Origin: an uncultured Clostridia bacterium
Lineage (GTDB): Bacteria; Bacillota; Clostridia; TANB77; CAG-508
Assembly: GCA_944392465.1 (NCBI GenBank)
Contig: CALXWR010000001.1
Location: 1-64,000, forward strand
Length of the DNA stretch: 64,000 nt
Reading direction: 5' to 3'
Made by a program: the position numbers and the translations under genes. The notes below the pieces were generated by a model, which worked only from the letters and a program-made list of their open reading frames with translations, did not search any database and had not been told where the DNA came from. Of the stretch, positions 44,188 to 54,299 are shown in pieces (the first letter of the stretch is position 1; each line of letters starts with the position of its first letter).

Positions 44188-46528
44188 TTAAATTATTTGT
44201 AGGTTTGCGAATTTTGCCATTAATCTCTTATGGCCTGCTTTGTCAAATGATATGTCTAATTTGTAATCTTCTCCTTCTTCTTCTATTTTGTTTATTGTTC
44301 CTTCTCCAAATTTTTTATGGTATATTCGTTGTCCTTCTTTATATTTTGAAATATCAAAGCTTGTTTCTGCTTTTTTCTTATTGTTTAATGAGTTTAGGAA
44401 ACTTTCTGCTGTTTTGAATTGAAAACCTGTGTTTATGCTTGATGCTGCTACTTTTGATATGTTTCCTACATTTTCTACACTTCTTATATCGCCTATGTTT
44501 GAGTTTCCATTTATTGAATATCTTTTTGTATTTTTGCTTGCTCCGTATTCCCATTTGTATGGGCTGTCTTCAAATTCATCTATGTTTTTGTTTCCTTCTA
44601 GCTCATCATATCCTTCCAATAAGTCTGATGGAATTTCATTTATAAACCTTGATATTTGATTATAACTTGTTGATCCAAATATTGTTCTTTTTTTAGCACA
44701 GGTTAAATACAAGTATTGTTTTGCTCTAGTTATTCCAACATAGAATAAACGTCTTTCCTCTTCTAGTTCTTTTGGTTCTCCTATTGATTTATTTCCTGGA
44801 AAAATTCCTTCTTCCATTCCTACTAAAAACACAACAGGAAATTCTAATCCTTTTGCACTATGTAGTGTCATAAGTGTAACAGAATCTTCGGTATCCTTCA
44901 TTCCGTCTATATCACTGCTTAAGGTTATTCCTTCTAAGAAATCTGCTAATGTATTTTCCGCTTCCTCTTCTTCAAATTCTATCGCAACTGTTAAAAATTC
45001 TTCCAAGTTTTCTATTCTGGTTTCCGCTTCTGTTGTATTTTCTTGTTCTAAAGCTTTTACATATCCTGTTTTATTTAATGTTTCTTTTATAAGTTCAGAT
45101 ATGCTTAATTCTTCTATTTGTCCTCTTAATTCTTCTATTGTTTTTATAAATTCATCTGCATTTACTTTTACTCTATTTAAACCATATTCATCTGCATGTT
45201 TTATTACATCAAACATTGAAAGTCCAGTTTTTTCTGAAATCTCGCTAATATTATCTATACTAGTTTTTCCAATACCTCTTTTAGGCTCATTTATAATTCT
45301 CCTTAATGAAATATTATCCGAGAAATTATATATTAATCTTAAATATGAAATGATATCTTTTATTTCTTTTCTTTCGTAGAACTTTAAACCTCCTACTATT
45401 TTATATGGAATTCCTTCTCTTCTTAAGATTTCCTCTATTGCTCTTGATTGTGAGTTCATTCTATATAGTACTGTAAAATCTGAATATTTAAAATATTCTT
45501 CTCTTCTTAAATGATTTATTTCTTCTACTATATATCTACCTTCATCATACTCATCATCTGATTTATGTATTACAGGAAGACTTCCTTCATCATTTTCTGT
45601 CCAAAGTTTTTTCTCGTATTTGTTTTCATTGTGTTTAATAACTGAGTTAGCTGCTTTTAGTATATTTCCAGTACATCTGTAATTTTGTTCTAGTTTTATA
45701 ATCTTCGTTCCTGGAAAATCTTTTTCGAAGTTTAGTATATTAGATATATCTGCCCCTCTAAAGCTATATATTCCGTTGGTCATTGTCTCCAACAACTGTT
45801 ATATTTCCATGTTTTGAGGCTAGTATTGTAACCAATGTAAATTGTGCTTTATTTGTATCTTGATACTCATCTACAAGTACATATTGGAATTTATTTGTGT
45901 AGTATTCTAATGCATCTTCATTTTCTGTAAGTATTTTAATTGTATAGTTTATTATATCATCAAAATCTATTGCGTTATTTTCTTTTAATCTATGCTGATA
46001 TAATTCATATACTCTTCCTATAACCTCTTTTCTATAATCTCCTGCATATTTAGTTTGATAAGCTTTTGGTTCAAGCATTTCGTTTTTTCCATTGCTTATT
46101 TCTGATAAAATGCTTCTGTCCGTAAACATTTTATCGTCTATTTTTAGTGTTTTCATACATTCTTTTATAAGTGTTCTCTGGTCAGATGTATCAAATATTA
46201 AAAATGAATGGTCAAAGCCAAGTCTATCAATATATTTTCTTAATATTCGTACACAAATTGAATGGAATGTTCCTATCCACATATCTTTTGCTGCTTCTCC
46301 AACTAAGTTTTCCACTCTTTCTTTCATTTCATTTGCAGCTTTATTTGTAAATGTTATGGCTAATATATTCCATGGTTTAATATATTTTTCACTCATTAAA
46401 TATGCAATTTTATGAGTTAACACTTTTGTTTTACCACTTCCAGCTCCTGCAATTACCAAACAAGGTCCTTCCGTGGCAAGTACCGCTTCTTTTTGTTTAT
46501 CATTTAATCCTTCTATTAAATCTTGCAT
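44188..46528 (-). CDS. pcrA: PcrA/UvrD-type superfamily 1A helicase, split by a +1 shift at CGG
   Basis: This 3'-5' DNA helicase of repair and plasmid or replication-fork processing lies in two frames. ATG 46528 gives 251 codons with the Q-motif region, Walker A GAGSGKT, LAITFTNKAANEMKERV and VDEYQDTNKAQ, ending in VVGDNDQ. The next codon is CGG (45775-45773), and that frame ends at TAG two codons later. A +1 shift there gives IYSFRGADISNI, motif IV onward, TLHSAKGLEFPVVFLVGMEEG and the C-terminal Tudor-like domain, to 44188. The joined protein is about 779 residues, normal for PcrA. The residue at the join is normally small (Ser/Gly/Cys), fitting GGA = Gly. It is a single gene, with a paired repeat at its stop. 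Confidence 0.95.
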
Positions 46529-46800
46529 TACTTTTCTCCTTTATTTTATTCTTCCAATTATTAATATTTTATATTAATTAAATATTTACTCTTAGTTTTA
46601 CAAATACTTTTTATATGTTCATTCTGCAAACTCTTTAGTTTCTCTAAACATTTATTTGCATTAATTATTCTAACTTATCTGTATTATTTTTTCAAGCGAA
46701 CATTTAATTATTTTTTATATTTCTTATACTTAAATAATTACTACACTTTTCTTAACATATTTGCAAGAATTTAAGATAAAATTTTAAAGTATATAAATAT

Positions 46801-47556
46801 CTATATACTCATTGCTATAAGACCAACTAGTATACCAATAATATTACCTATAACTGTACTTTTTCCCATATATAATTTATTCGATTCTGGTGTTAACTCA
46901 CCAGATACTATGTATATCATTGCACCTGCTGCGAAAGCTAAACATATGCCTATTACCTTTTCAGAAATTCCTCCAAGGATACATCCAACTAAAGCACCGA
47001 TTGCCGTTGTAATACCTGATAATATTACATACCACAAAATTTTACTAACCTTCATGCCTCCATTCTTTAATGGAACAGCCATAGAAAGTCCCTCTGGAAT
47101 ATCATGAAAGCAAATTGTAATTGCAAGCGACAACCCTAGCTTAATAGATGATTCAAAACCAGAACCTATTGCAAGTCCTTCTGGAAAGTTATGTATTGCA
47201 AGTCCTACGCTAATAATTAATCCTGCCTTTAATAAACTTGTTTTAGAATTATCCACAGCTTTAACTGATTTTGAAATTGTGTTATCCACATATATATCAC
47301 ATGCCACCATAACAACAATTCCTAATACTATCCCAACTACTGTATTTAATAAATTTGATATATCTAGTGCTTCTGGAATTAACTCAAAACAAATAATTGA
47401 AGTCATAAGTCCAGATGTGAGTGCAAGTACAAATCCCAGAAATCTATTACTGGTTTTATTTAACTTTACACCAATTATTCCTCCCAAAGTAGTACCAAAA
47501 GTACCAAAAAACAAACCAATTAAACCAGTTTTTAAAATTTCTTGAATAATGATCAC
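46801..47556 (-). CDS. ZIP family divalent metal transporter
   Basis: This 251-residue protein has eight predicted membrane helices, with the ZIP metal motifs HNFPEG (helix IV) and HDIPEG (helix V) and a FELIPEA segment. It most likely imports zinc, iron or manganese, as ZupT does; the exact metal cannot be read from sequence. Start ATG 47556 follows GAGGTGATC. It is a single gene. The gap upstream holds a family 1 repeat and the tRNA promoter. Confidence 0.93.
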   Translation of the reverse strand: MIIIQEILKTGLIGLFFGTFGTTLGGIIGVKLNKTSNRFLGFVLALTSGLMTSIICFELIPEALDISNLLNTVVGIVLGIVVMVACDIYVDNTISKSVKAVDNSKTSLLKAGLIISVGLAIHNFPEGLAIGSGFESSIKLGLSLAITICFHDIPEGLSMAVPLKNGGMKVSKILWYVILSGITTAIGALVGCILGGISEKVIGICLAFAAGAMIYIVSGELTPESNKLYMGKSTVIGNIIGILVGLIAMSI

Positions 47557-47654
47557 CTCTAATCACAATTTATTTATCTAATTTAGTTATATAACAAGTA
47601 TATTCTTTAAAACAGTAGTTAATACCAATAAATATTTGCAAAATAGATAAGCTA

Positions 47655-47682
47655 GTGACAATGGGGATAGCCTCAATGGCAC
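47655..47682. repeat. Dispersed hairpin repeat, family 1 (diverged copy)
   Basis: GTGACAATGGGGATAGCCTC then AATGGCAC keeps the ATGGGG and GGCAC anchors of the copies at 16641 and 20212. Unlike them it is not next to a stop codon. Confidence 0.6.
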
Positions 47683-47782
47683 TTGTTCTTTAAATATATA
47701 TTTTATAGTAATAATTTTCTTGCTTCTGCATATAATATATTAATATATTTTTTTATATAGCATATTTTTTATCCCCTTACTA

Positions 47783-47811
47783 TTGACATTTACCTACTAA
47801 AGTTATATAAT
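47783..47811 (+). promoter_or_regulatory. Consensus sigma-A promoter of the initiator tRNA
   Basis: TTGACA (47783-47788) and TATAAT (47806-47811) are both perfect with a 17-base spacer. The tRNA begins 17 bases after the -10 box. Confidence 0.9.
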
Positions 47812-47827
47812 AAATATGTTGATACAT

Positions 47828-47903
47828 CGCGGGGTGGAGCAGTTGGCAGCTCGTTGGGCTCATAACCCAAAGGTCGGAGGTTCGAGTCCTCCCCCCGCTA
47901 CCA
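47828..47903 (+). tRNA. Initiator tRNA-fMet (CAT)
   Basis: This 76-base tRNA has an encoded CCA. The anticodon loop CTCATAA is flanked by the three G-C pairs (GGG/CCC) typical of initiators. Position 1 is C and position 72 is T, so the end pair is unpaired, as required for formylation, although C1-A72 is the usual mismatch. The T-arm is GGAGG-TTCGAGT-CCTCC. It stands alone with its own promoter and terminator. Confidence 0.95.
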
Positions 47904-47908
47904 AATTT

Positions 47909-47932
47909 AGAGGCTTTTAGCCTCTTTTTTTT
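47909..47932 (+). terminator. Terminator of the initiator tRNA
   Basis: AGAGGC-TTTTA-GCCTCT is followed by a T-run, beginning six bases after the CCA end. Confidence 0.9.
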
Positions 47933-47965
47933 GTAATAAAAATATTATCTGTAATTTCTATTGCA

Positions 47966-48023
47966 GAACAAAGGGCGACTTTGCCATTTGTTCATACCGA
48001 TTTAAGTTTCCGACTATAAGGAA
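47966..48023. repeat. Dispersed hairpin repeat, family 2 (copy D)
   Basis: GAACAAAGGGCGACTTTGCC then ATTTGTTC is a shortened hairpin. The tail ACCGATTTAAGTTTCCGACT matches copies A and B closely. Confidence 0.75.
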
Positions 48024-48039
48024 GAGATCTTAATCAACA

Positions 48040-48078
48040 AAAAAAATTAGAATATATAATGTATATTCTAATTTTTTT
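48040..48078 (-). terminator. Terminator after the superoxide reductase gene
   Basis: TTAGAATATA / TATATTCTAA with a short loop has a T-run on the minus strand just beyond the stop codon at 48092. Confidence 0.85.
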
Positions 48079-48091
48079 ATAATTTTTTATT

Positions 48092-48472
48092 TTATTCAAC
48101 TTCTGTTTTCCATAATCCATGTTTATTACAATACGCATATAATGTAGCTCCTTTTACATATGGGAATCTACATTCTGCATTTTCTTCTGGTTGCAGTTTT
48201 ACTGTATATTCTTTATTATCATGTACTAAAGATATCCATTCTATATAATGTTCTGTTTCCATTACATGGTTTACTTTTACTAATATTTCACTTTCCTCTA
48301 CCTCGTATGTTGGAACATGTTTTTCTACTGCTGCATCTACTGAATTTGGTTTCATCTCTAACATTGGCTTTCCACAGCAAACTATTCCACAGCCTTCGCA
48401 ATTACAGTCTTCTATTACTTTTACTGTTGCACCACAGCTTGTACATTTTTTTATTATTAATTCATTTTTCAT
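48092..48472 (-). CDS. Superoxide reductase (desulfoferrodoxin type)
   Basis: This 126-residue enzyme reduces superoxide to hydrogen peroxide without making oxygen, a hallmark of anaerobes. An N-terminal desulforedoxin-like domain supplies the FeCys4 site (Cys10, Cys13, Cys32, Cys33, plus extra cysteines 23, 25 and 28). The catalytic iron site ligands are His52, His69, His75, Cys115 and His118 (EKHVP, NHVMETEHYIEW, CNKHGLW). The residue after the first histidine is V, within the EKHVP motif of the family. It is a single gene with its own terminator. The extra Cys-rich stretch CNCEGCGIVCCG is longer than in most members. Confidence 0.94.
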   Translation of the reverse strand: MKNELIIKKCTSCGATVKVIEDCNCEGCGIVCCGKPMLEMKPNSVDAAVEKHVPTYEVEESEILVKVNHVMETEHYIEWISLVHDNKEYTVKLQPEENAECRFPYVKGATLYAYCNKHGLWKTEVE

Positions 48473-48600
48473 ATTATATTTCTCCCTTCTAAAATCTATT
48501 TTTAAATAATGTTTTTATATATAGTTTTACACTATCCTAAATTTTATTTGTATTATATCACATATTATATATATTACACAATTTAAATATATCTTTCTTT

Positions 48601-49293
48601 TTAAACAGTTATATTATCCTTAATCTCTTCATATTTTGAATCACCTATTCCACTTACATTCTTTATATCTTCTTTATCTTTAAATTTTCCGTTTTCTATT
48701 CTATAGTCAACTATCCTTTGTGCTATAGTAGGTCCAATGCCTGGCAAATTATCTAATTCTTTTTCATCTGCTTTATTTATATTTATTTTACTATTTTCTT
48801 CCGTACTTGTATTTCGGGTATTATTTGCTTGAATTGAACTCAAACCTATTCCTCCTTCCACAATAAAATCTTGTATATTTTCGTTTTTTGTTGGTATATA
48901 TATTTTCTGTCCATCAGATAATATATATGCTAAATTAACTTGTGATAAATCCGCATTTTTATTTTCTCCTCCAGCTTTTTTTATTGCATCTATTACTCTA
49001 TCTCCTTCTTTTAAATATACTATCCCTTCTTTTTTTACTGCTCCTGTAATATGTATTACTATTTCATCTAAATCTTCTTCTGCATTTATACTCGATTCTT
49101 TAGTTTCAATTTGATTTTTTTCATCTTCTATAATATTTTCATCTAATAAGTTATCCACATTTGAAACAGCTTCATCCAAATTATATTCCACATAATTTTC
49201 TTTATTTGTGAATAAATATATTGCAAATAGTATTAAAATTGCAATTATTAAAATTATAGTTATTATTATTTTATTTTTCTTTGTTATTTCCAT
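48601..49293 (-). CDS. comEA: Competence protein ComEA, DNA-binding
   Basis: This 230-residue protein has an N-terminal membrane helix (about 9-28), an acidic spacer, an SLBB domain (about 75-135, ITGAVKKEGIVYLKEGDRVIDA) and a C-terminal double helix-hairpin-helix (about 165-230, ININKADEKELDNLPGIGPTIAQRI). ComEA binds double-stranded DNA outside the membrane and hands it to ComEC. comEC is not adjacent. Together with mecA it suggests the lineage may be transformable, as an inference. Confidence 0.94.
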   Translation of the reverse strand: MEITKKNKIIITIILIIAILILFAIYLFTNKENYVEYNLDEAVSNVDNLLDENIIEDEKNQIETKESSINAEEDLDEIVIHITGAVKKEGIVYLKEGDRVIDAIKKAGGENKNADLSQVNLAYILSDGQKIYIPTKNENIQDFIVEGGIGLSSIQANNTRNTSTEENSKININKADEKELDNLPGIGPTIAQRIVDYRIENGKFKDKEDIKNVSGIGDSKYEEIKDNITV

Positions 49294-49478
49294 ATTTAAT
49301 CACATTCCTTTCCTAAGCACAAATTTGTTGAAAAATAATTATTTTTCATCCTTATCATCATTTCAATTTATTTTTGTTTATTTACTAAAATATATTGAAA
49401 TTTTTTTTATTTTAATATATAGTTAGTGATATGTTTTTAACGAATTAAATTTTTACAATTAACAGAGGTATAAATATA

Positions 49479-50867
49479 ATGAGAAGAACGAAACAAATAG
49501 TACTTATTACTATTATTTTTATGATAATTTTACTGCCATTTGCTAAAGTTTTGGCAGTTAATATAGATACAAATGATTATAATCCAGATAATATTAGTAC
49601 CAAATCTAATGCAGCTTTACTTGTGGATACTAAAACTGGTAAAATACTATATTCTAAAAACGCATTCACCCCACTGTACCCGGCAAGTACTACCAAAATT
49701 ATGACTGCTATTCTTACAATGGAAAACTGCCAGTTAAGTGAAGTTGCAACTGTTAGCCATAATGCTGTTTATTCTATTCCTTATGGTTATACTCATGCTA
49801 ACTTAGTAGAAGGCGAGCAACTTACTGTAGAGCAATTGTTGCATGTACTTTTAATTCCATCTGCAAATGATGCTGCCGTAGTTCTTGCAGAGCATATTGC
49901 AGGTTCAGTTGAAAATTTTGCTACAATGATGAATAATAAAGCTAAAGAACTTGGATGCTTAAATACTAATTTTGTTAATCCAAATGGTATTCATAATGAT
50001 AACCATTATTCAACAGCTTATGATTTATCTTTAATCGGTAGATATGCAATGAAATTTGATGATATTATGCAAATTGTAAAAGTACCTCAATACACATTGC
50101 CTAAGACTAATAAATATAATAAAGAAGATAGAATTTTTAATACTACAAATGGTTTAGTAAATAAAAATGATAGTGATTATTACGAGTATGCTACTGGATT
50201 AAAGACAGGCTATACAGATAAAGCTGGAAGTTGTATAGTTGCTACCGCTAAAAAAGATAATGTAGAATTAATGGCTGTTATCCTTGGTAGTGAATCTGTT
50301 GATGATAGACATGACGATTGCGTAAATTTATTTAATTATGGTTTTAATAATTATTCATATAAAAATATTGTTACAGCTGGTAAAGTAATAGATACTATTA
50401 ATATAAATGGTGCAACAAAAGAAACGCAAATCTTAAATGTTATAACTAAGAATAATATAAATGTTTTAATTAAAAATAGTGTTGATTTAAACAGAATTGA
50501 AAAAAATGTTGATATTAAAGATAATTTAACTGCTCCGATTTCTAAAGATGCCGTATTAGGTTCTATAACTTATACAATAAATGGCGAAAAATATTCAACT
50601 GAATTAATTGCAGAAAGTTCTGTTATAAAATCTGATATAGAAATTATACTTTTTAGAGCTCTTTTAATTCTTTTAATTTTTATTATATTTATAATTATTA
50701 TTGGAAAATTAAATAAACCCAAAAGAAGAAAAAGGTCAGGTCAGTCTTTAAACTATAAAAAGTCTAGTAAAAAAAGAACTGGTTCTAATTATAAAAAACA
50801 TTCAAATTCTAAAACAAAACAACATGGTGGACAATATAAATATACACAAATTCATGATTATTTATAA
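49479..50867 (+). CDS. D-alanyl-D-alanine carboxypeptidase (PBP5/DacF type)
   Basis: This 462-residue protein has a signal peptide (about 1-27), an S11 peptidase domain with SxxK (Ser70-Lys73, SAN at 128-130, KTG at 242-244), then a beta domain, a membrane helix (about 388-410) and a very basic tail. It trims the terminal D-Ala of peptidoglycan stem peptides. Bacillus DacF and DacB act on spore cortex; which one applies here is open. A real internal helix before a long lysine-rich tail (about 50 residues) is longer than in PBP5 and may bind nucleic acid or phospholipid. The site AGAGGT precedes the start. Confidence 0.93.
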   Translation: MRRTKQIVLITIIFMIILLPFAKVLAVNIDTNDYNPDNISTKSNAALLVDTKTGKILYSKNAFTPLYPASTTKIMTAILTMENCQLSEVATVSHNAVYSIPYGYTHANLVEGEQLTVEQLLHVLLIPSANDAAVVLAEHIAGSVENFATMMNNKAKELGCLNTNFVNPNGIHNDNHYSTAYDLSLIGRYAMKFDDIMQIVKVPQYTLPKTNKYNKEDRIFNTTNGLVNKNDSDYYEYATGLKTGYTDKAGSCIVATAKKDNVELMAVILGSESVDDRHDDCVNLFNYGFNNYSYKNIVTAGKVIDTININGATKETQILNVITKNNINVLIKNSVDLNRIEKNVDIKDNLTAPISKDAVLGSITYTINGEKYSTELIAESSVIKSDIEIILFRALLILLIFIIFIIIIGKLNKPKRRKRSGQSLNYKKSSKKRTGSNYKKHSNSKTKQHGGQYKYTQIHDYL

Positions 50868-50876
50868 TTTAATATC

Positions 50877-50912
50877 AAAACAGTAAGCCATTATTTTAGC
50901 TTACTGTTTTCT
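50877..50912. terminator. Terminator between the carboxypeptidase and LCP genes
   Basis: AAAACAGTAAGC / GCTTACTGTTTT with a ten-base loop can serve both convergent genes. Confidence 0.85.
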
Positions 50913-50917
50913 TTTGT

Positions 50918-52237
50918 TTATATTATATAATCTGTTCCTATTATTACTGTTATCTCCTGACCTTTGGCCTCACTTGATAAAATCTTGTCAACTCCTAATA
51001 TATCTTTTAATTTTGTTTCTTCTTCTGTGCCTACATCCTCTCTTTTTATAATTGTTGTATTATTTGTTATAGAAGTATTTCCTTTATCTTCAACTTCATA
51101 CCCTGCTGCTCTTAATTCTTGTATTACTTCATTTGCTTTATTTACATTTCCGCTTCCATTTATTACTTCTACATCTATTGAGGGTGTATCTAGATTTTCT
51201 TCAGAATCTACACTGTTTCCATCTTCCACAGTATTTCCGTCCTCATCACTTACAGGTTCTTTTCCATAAAATAGCTCATCTATTGTTTCTATCGCCTCTT
51301 CTTCATCTACAGTATAAATCCATGTTCCTGTATATGCTGCTTGCTCTGGTACTCCTGGCAATGTAGATGTTTTTAAATTATCTATATTAAAGTCTAATAC
51401 ATATGGTACATAGTCTTTTATTGCTGTAAAATCCAAATTTGTTTCAACATATTGTTCTGCAATATCCAAGAAATCAAATACCATGTTTACATCCATGTTT
51501 TGTATTGATTGTTCTAAAAGTGCTTTTAAGAAATCTCTTTGTGTTCTCATTCTTCCTAAATCTTCTCCACCGTATTCAGAAGGATATGTTGAACCATCTG
51601 AGTTATGTCTAAAACGCACAACTTGTTCTGCTTTATCACCGTCTAATAATTGCTCTCCTGCTTCTAAATCAATATATAGTCCTTGTTTTCTGTCTGTATA
51701 ATGCATATCTATTGGTACATTGAAATATACTCCACCTATTTCATCTACTAAAGTCTTTAATGCTTCTGTATCAACTTTTAAATAATATTGTACATTTATC
51801 CCTGTTATTTCTCTTACATCCTCTAGTAAATTGTCCACACCAGTTTGATATACTGCATTTATTTTGTCATATCCTGATGCATAGTTTTTATCAGTACCTA
51901 TAAATGTATCTCTAGGTATTGAAAGTAATGCTGCCTCTTGTGTTTTAGGGTCATATGATGCAACCATTATTGTATCTGTTAAATTTTGGCTTTGCCCTAA
52001 AACCAGACAATATATTTTATCAAGTGTATTAATTGTTTCTTCATCATGCCCTAAGCTTGTTTTTAATACTCCTTGAATTCCTCCTCCGTTCTTATGTACT
52101 TTATATGCAAATATTCCTATTGCTATTAATATAATTAATAATAATACTAAAACTATATTTCTAAAAACATGTTTCTTTTTTTTAGTTTCTTTTACTTTTT
52201 TCCCCTTTATATTTTTTTCTTTAGCTGTTTCCTTCAA
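50918..52237 (-). CDS. LytR-CpsA-Psr family glycopolymer ligase
   Basis: This 439-residue protein has a lysine-rich cytoplasmic N-terminus, one membrane helix (about 25-45), an LCP domain (about 80-300) with LSIPRDTFIG, YDKINAVYQTG, VDEIGGVYFNVP and RFRHNSDG, and a C-terminal LytR_C domain (about 345-435, VEVINGSGNVNKANEVIQEL). LCP enzymes attach teichoic acid or other glycopolymers to peptidoglycan outside the membrane. It is followed by CvpA and DUF5711 genes on the same strand. Confidence 0.94.
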   Translation of the reverse strand: MKETAKEKNIKGKKVKETKKKKHVFRNIVLVLLLIILIAIGIFAYKVHKNGGGIQGVLKTSLGHDEETINTLDKIYCLVLGQSQNLTDTIMVASYDPKTQEAALLSIPRDTFIGTDKNYASGYDKINAVYQTGVDNLLEDVREITGINVQYYLKVDTEALKTLVDEIGGVYFNVPIDMHYTDRKQGLYIDLEAGEQLLDGDKAEQVVRFRHNSDGSTYPSEYGGEDLGRMRTQRDFLKALLEQSIQNMDVNMVFDFLDIAEQYVETNLDFTAIKDYVPYVLDFNIDNLKTSTLPGVPEQAAYTGTWIYTVDEEEAIETIDELFYGKEPVSDEDGNTVEDGNSVDSEENLDTPSIDVEVINGSGNVNKANEVIQELRAAGYEVEDKGNTSITNNTTIIKREDVGTEEETKLKDILGVDKILSSEAKGQEITVIIGTDYII

Positions 52238-52317
52238 AATTATTCACTCCTATTTTTACAATATCTTTTACATTATAATAAAATCGTCTTTAAATATCAA
52301 TATTTTTACAACATTTT

Positions 52318-52962
52318 TTAAAATATTATTTCTAATAGTATATTGTTATTGTACATTACACTTCCTAAATATGAATTATCTATCATATTTGCTAGTGTTC
52401 CATTCATCATAGGAGATACAAGAGAAATTATTGCAAGTATAACATATACAATTACTAATCCTTCTAATAATCCATATACTATACCACCTATTTTATCACA
52501 TTGCTTTATAACTGGTAGTTTTGCAATTAAAGCTGTTACAAATCTTAATAATATTAATAATATTCTTGCAACTATAAATAGCAAAATCCATACTACTGCT
52601 TTTATAATTATTTCTGCAACTGTTTGAGCGGTTGTTTCTGCCACTGTTTCTTTGGCAGTATCTGTTGCTGTTTCTGCTTGTACCCTAATGTATTCTGTAA
52701 TTGTTGATGGCATATTTTCTTCTACTTGTTTCGAATCCTCGTTTCCAACAATCATTCCTTTTACGGATTGAGCAATATTTTCATCTATTTGTGTTTTATC
52801 TATTACTAAATTAGATATTGGAATAAATAAAACAAATGCTATGATAATTGATAAAACAAACGAAATTATTTTTATTAAAACTCCTGTAAGTCCTTTTACA
52901 TAACCCATAATAATACATACTACAATAATTGCTAAAATAATTAAATCCACTAAAATTGTCAT
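52318..52962 (-). CDS. CvpA family membrane protein
   Basis: This 214-residue protein has four membrane helices (about 3-20, 27-50, 118-150 and 170-190) with an amphipathic, Thr/Ala-rich loop between the second and third. The N-terminus VDLIILAIIVVCIIMGYVKG is characteristic of CvpA. CvpA is linked to envelope stress and colicin V export in other bacteria; its biochemical role is not settled. It lies between DUF5711 and LCP genes with small gaps. Confidence 0.88.
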   Translation of the reverse strand: MTILVDLIILAIIVVCIIMGYVKGLTGVLIKIISFVLSIIIAFVLFIPISNLVIDKTQIDENIAQSVKGMIVGNEDSKQVEENMPSTITEYIRVQAETATDTAKETVAETTAQTVAEIIIKAVVWILLFIVARILLILLRFVTALIAKLPVIKQCDKIGGIVYGLLEGLVIVYVILAIISLVSPMMNGTLANMIDNSYLGSVMYNNNILLEIIF

Positions 52963-53002
52963 GAATTATCCTCCTTTTTCTTTTGATTTTATATTATAAA
53001 AT

Positions 53003-54193
53003 TTATAAATTTATAATCTCTACTCTATCTTGGTATACGATACCTGCTATATTATTTCCAATTACTACATTTTGTACTTCTTGTGTTGAATAATATCTTT
53101 TTAATAGCCATCCACTCATATTTATGAATTCTATTTCTTGTCCCATATTTATGGCTATTATATTACCGTAACTGTATACATATTTTACAGCTCCCTCTAC
53201 AGTATGAACAACTAATTTGTCGCTATCTGCTTCTTTTATTTCTATTACTGTATTTGTATCAAATAGTCCCTCTGTTTCTTCAACTGTTCTATAGATATTT
53301 TTATCTAAATTTATATTTGCAAAATTTATGTTTTTTCCTTCTTCATTAAGTTTCATTACAGATGTGCTATTTTCATTTTGTATTACTGTTATTTCGTCAT
53401 CATACATGCATACTAATTTATCATTTCCTTGATAGGTTATTCCTAAAATTAGTTTGTTTGTATCTGCTTTATTAGTATATATAATTGACTCTTTTGGAGT
53501 TTCTTTTGCCTTTTCTATAGATACAATTTTAACATTTGATTGAATCGTTGTTCCTGTTGTATTAACCTCTGCAAAGGCCATATACTCATTATTATCTGAG
53601 ATATCCACATCTACTGCAGTCGTTGTGGATAAGTATGTTTTAAATAGTTCATTTCCTTTATTGTCATATATTGCAATAACTGATTTGTAAGATGTTCCTT
53701 CTATTATTAATCCTACATACCCATTATTGTTTACATTTATTTTTGATATTTGTCCATCTACTTCTTTTGACCATATTAATTCTGAACCTGATATCAAATT
53801 GATTTTTGATCCATTTTTTTCGCTTATTGCCAAATATTTATCATTAACACTATATACAGGGTCTGATATTTCTAAATCAATTACTTTTTCTTCATTACCC
53901 GAACTATTATATTGTATTAACTTATTTTCTGCTAATACACATATGTACTTGTTATATGCAAAAACATTTACATTTGAATTATAATTTAGCTCTATTGAAT
54001 TTAATTTTTCTTGTGTTACATTTTTTCTAAATAGGTATTGATCTAAAAAGTTTCTAGCTTCACTACTAGAATAATATACTAGCATTGTTATTCCTATAAC
54101 TAAAAGAATAATTCCAATAGATATAGCAATAATCATTTTTTTCTTATTTAAATTTTTCTTTTTTCCTGTTTTAAAATCCACTATATCTTTCAA
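53003..54193 (-). CDS. DUF5711-type membrane-anchored beta-propeller-like protein
   Basis: This 396-residue protein has an N-terminal membrane helix (about 19-41) and an extracellular region (about 60-396) of repeating four-strand units such as KYICVLAENKLIQYNSSGNE, KYLAISEKNGSKINLISG and NEYMAFAEV, a WD-like layout lacking canonical motifs. This matches DUF5711. Its role is unknown. It is probably in one unit with the CvpA gene 40 bases away. A cell-envelope sensor is one possibility. Confidence 0.8.
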   Translation of the reverse strand: MKDIVDFKTGKKKNLNKKKMIIAISIGIILLVIGITMLVYYSSSEARNFLDQYLFRKNVTQEKLNSIELNYNSNVNVFAYNKYICVLAENKLIQYNSSGNEEKVIDLEISDPVYSVNDKYLAISEKNGSKINLISGSELIWSKEVDGQISKINVNNNGYVGLIIEGTSYKSVIAIYDNKGNELFKTYLSTTTAVDVDISDNNEYMAFAEVNTTGTTIQSNVKIVSIEKAKETPKESIIYTNKADTNKLILGITYQGNDKLVCMYDDEITVIQNENSTSVMKLNEEGKNINFANINLDKNIYRTVEETEGLFDTNTVIEIKEADSDKLVVHTVEGAVKYVYSYGNIIAINMGQEIEFINMSGWLLKRYYSTQEVQNVVIGNNIAGIVYQDRVEIINL

Positions 54194-54299
54194 AATTATT
54201 CCTCCTTTGCTCGTAATTATTTATACCAGTTTTCGCTTTTTTTTTCAATACTTTTTTCTGAATTTGTTCATTCCGTAAAGTAATTTTAACATTTTTATT

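Noticed and set aside
45764-46528. A short helicase fragment treated as an independent gene or a pseudogene
   Set aside because: Both parts are family-like over full length and join cleanly at the in-frame CGG; there is no other decay.
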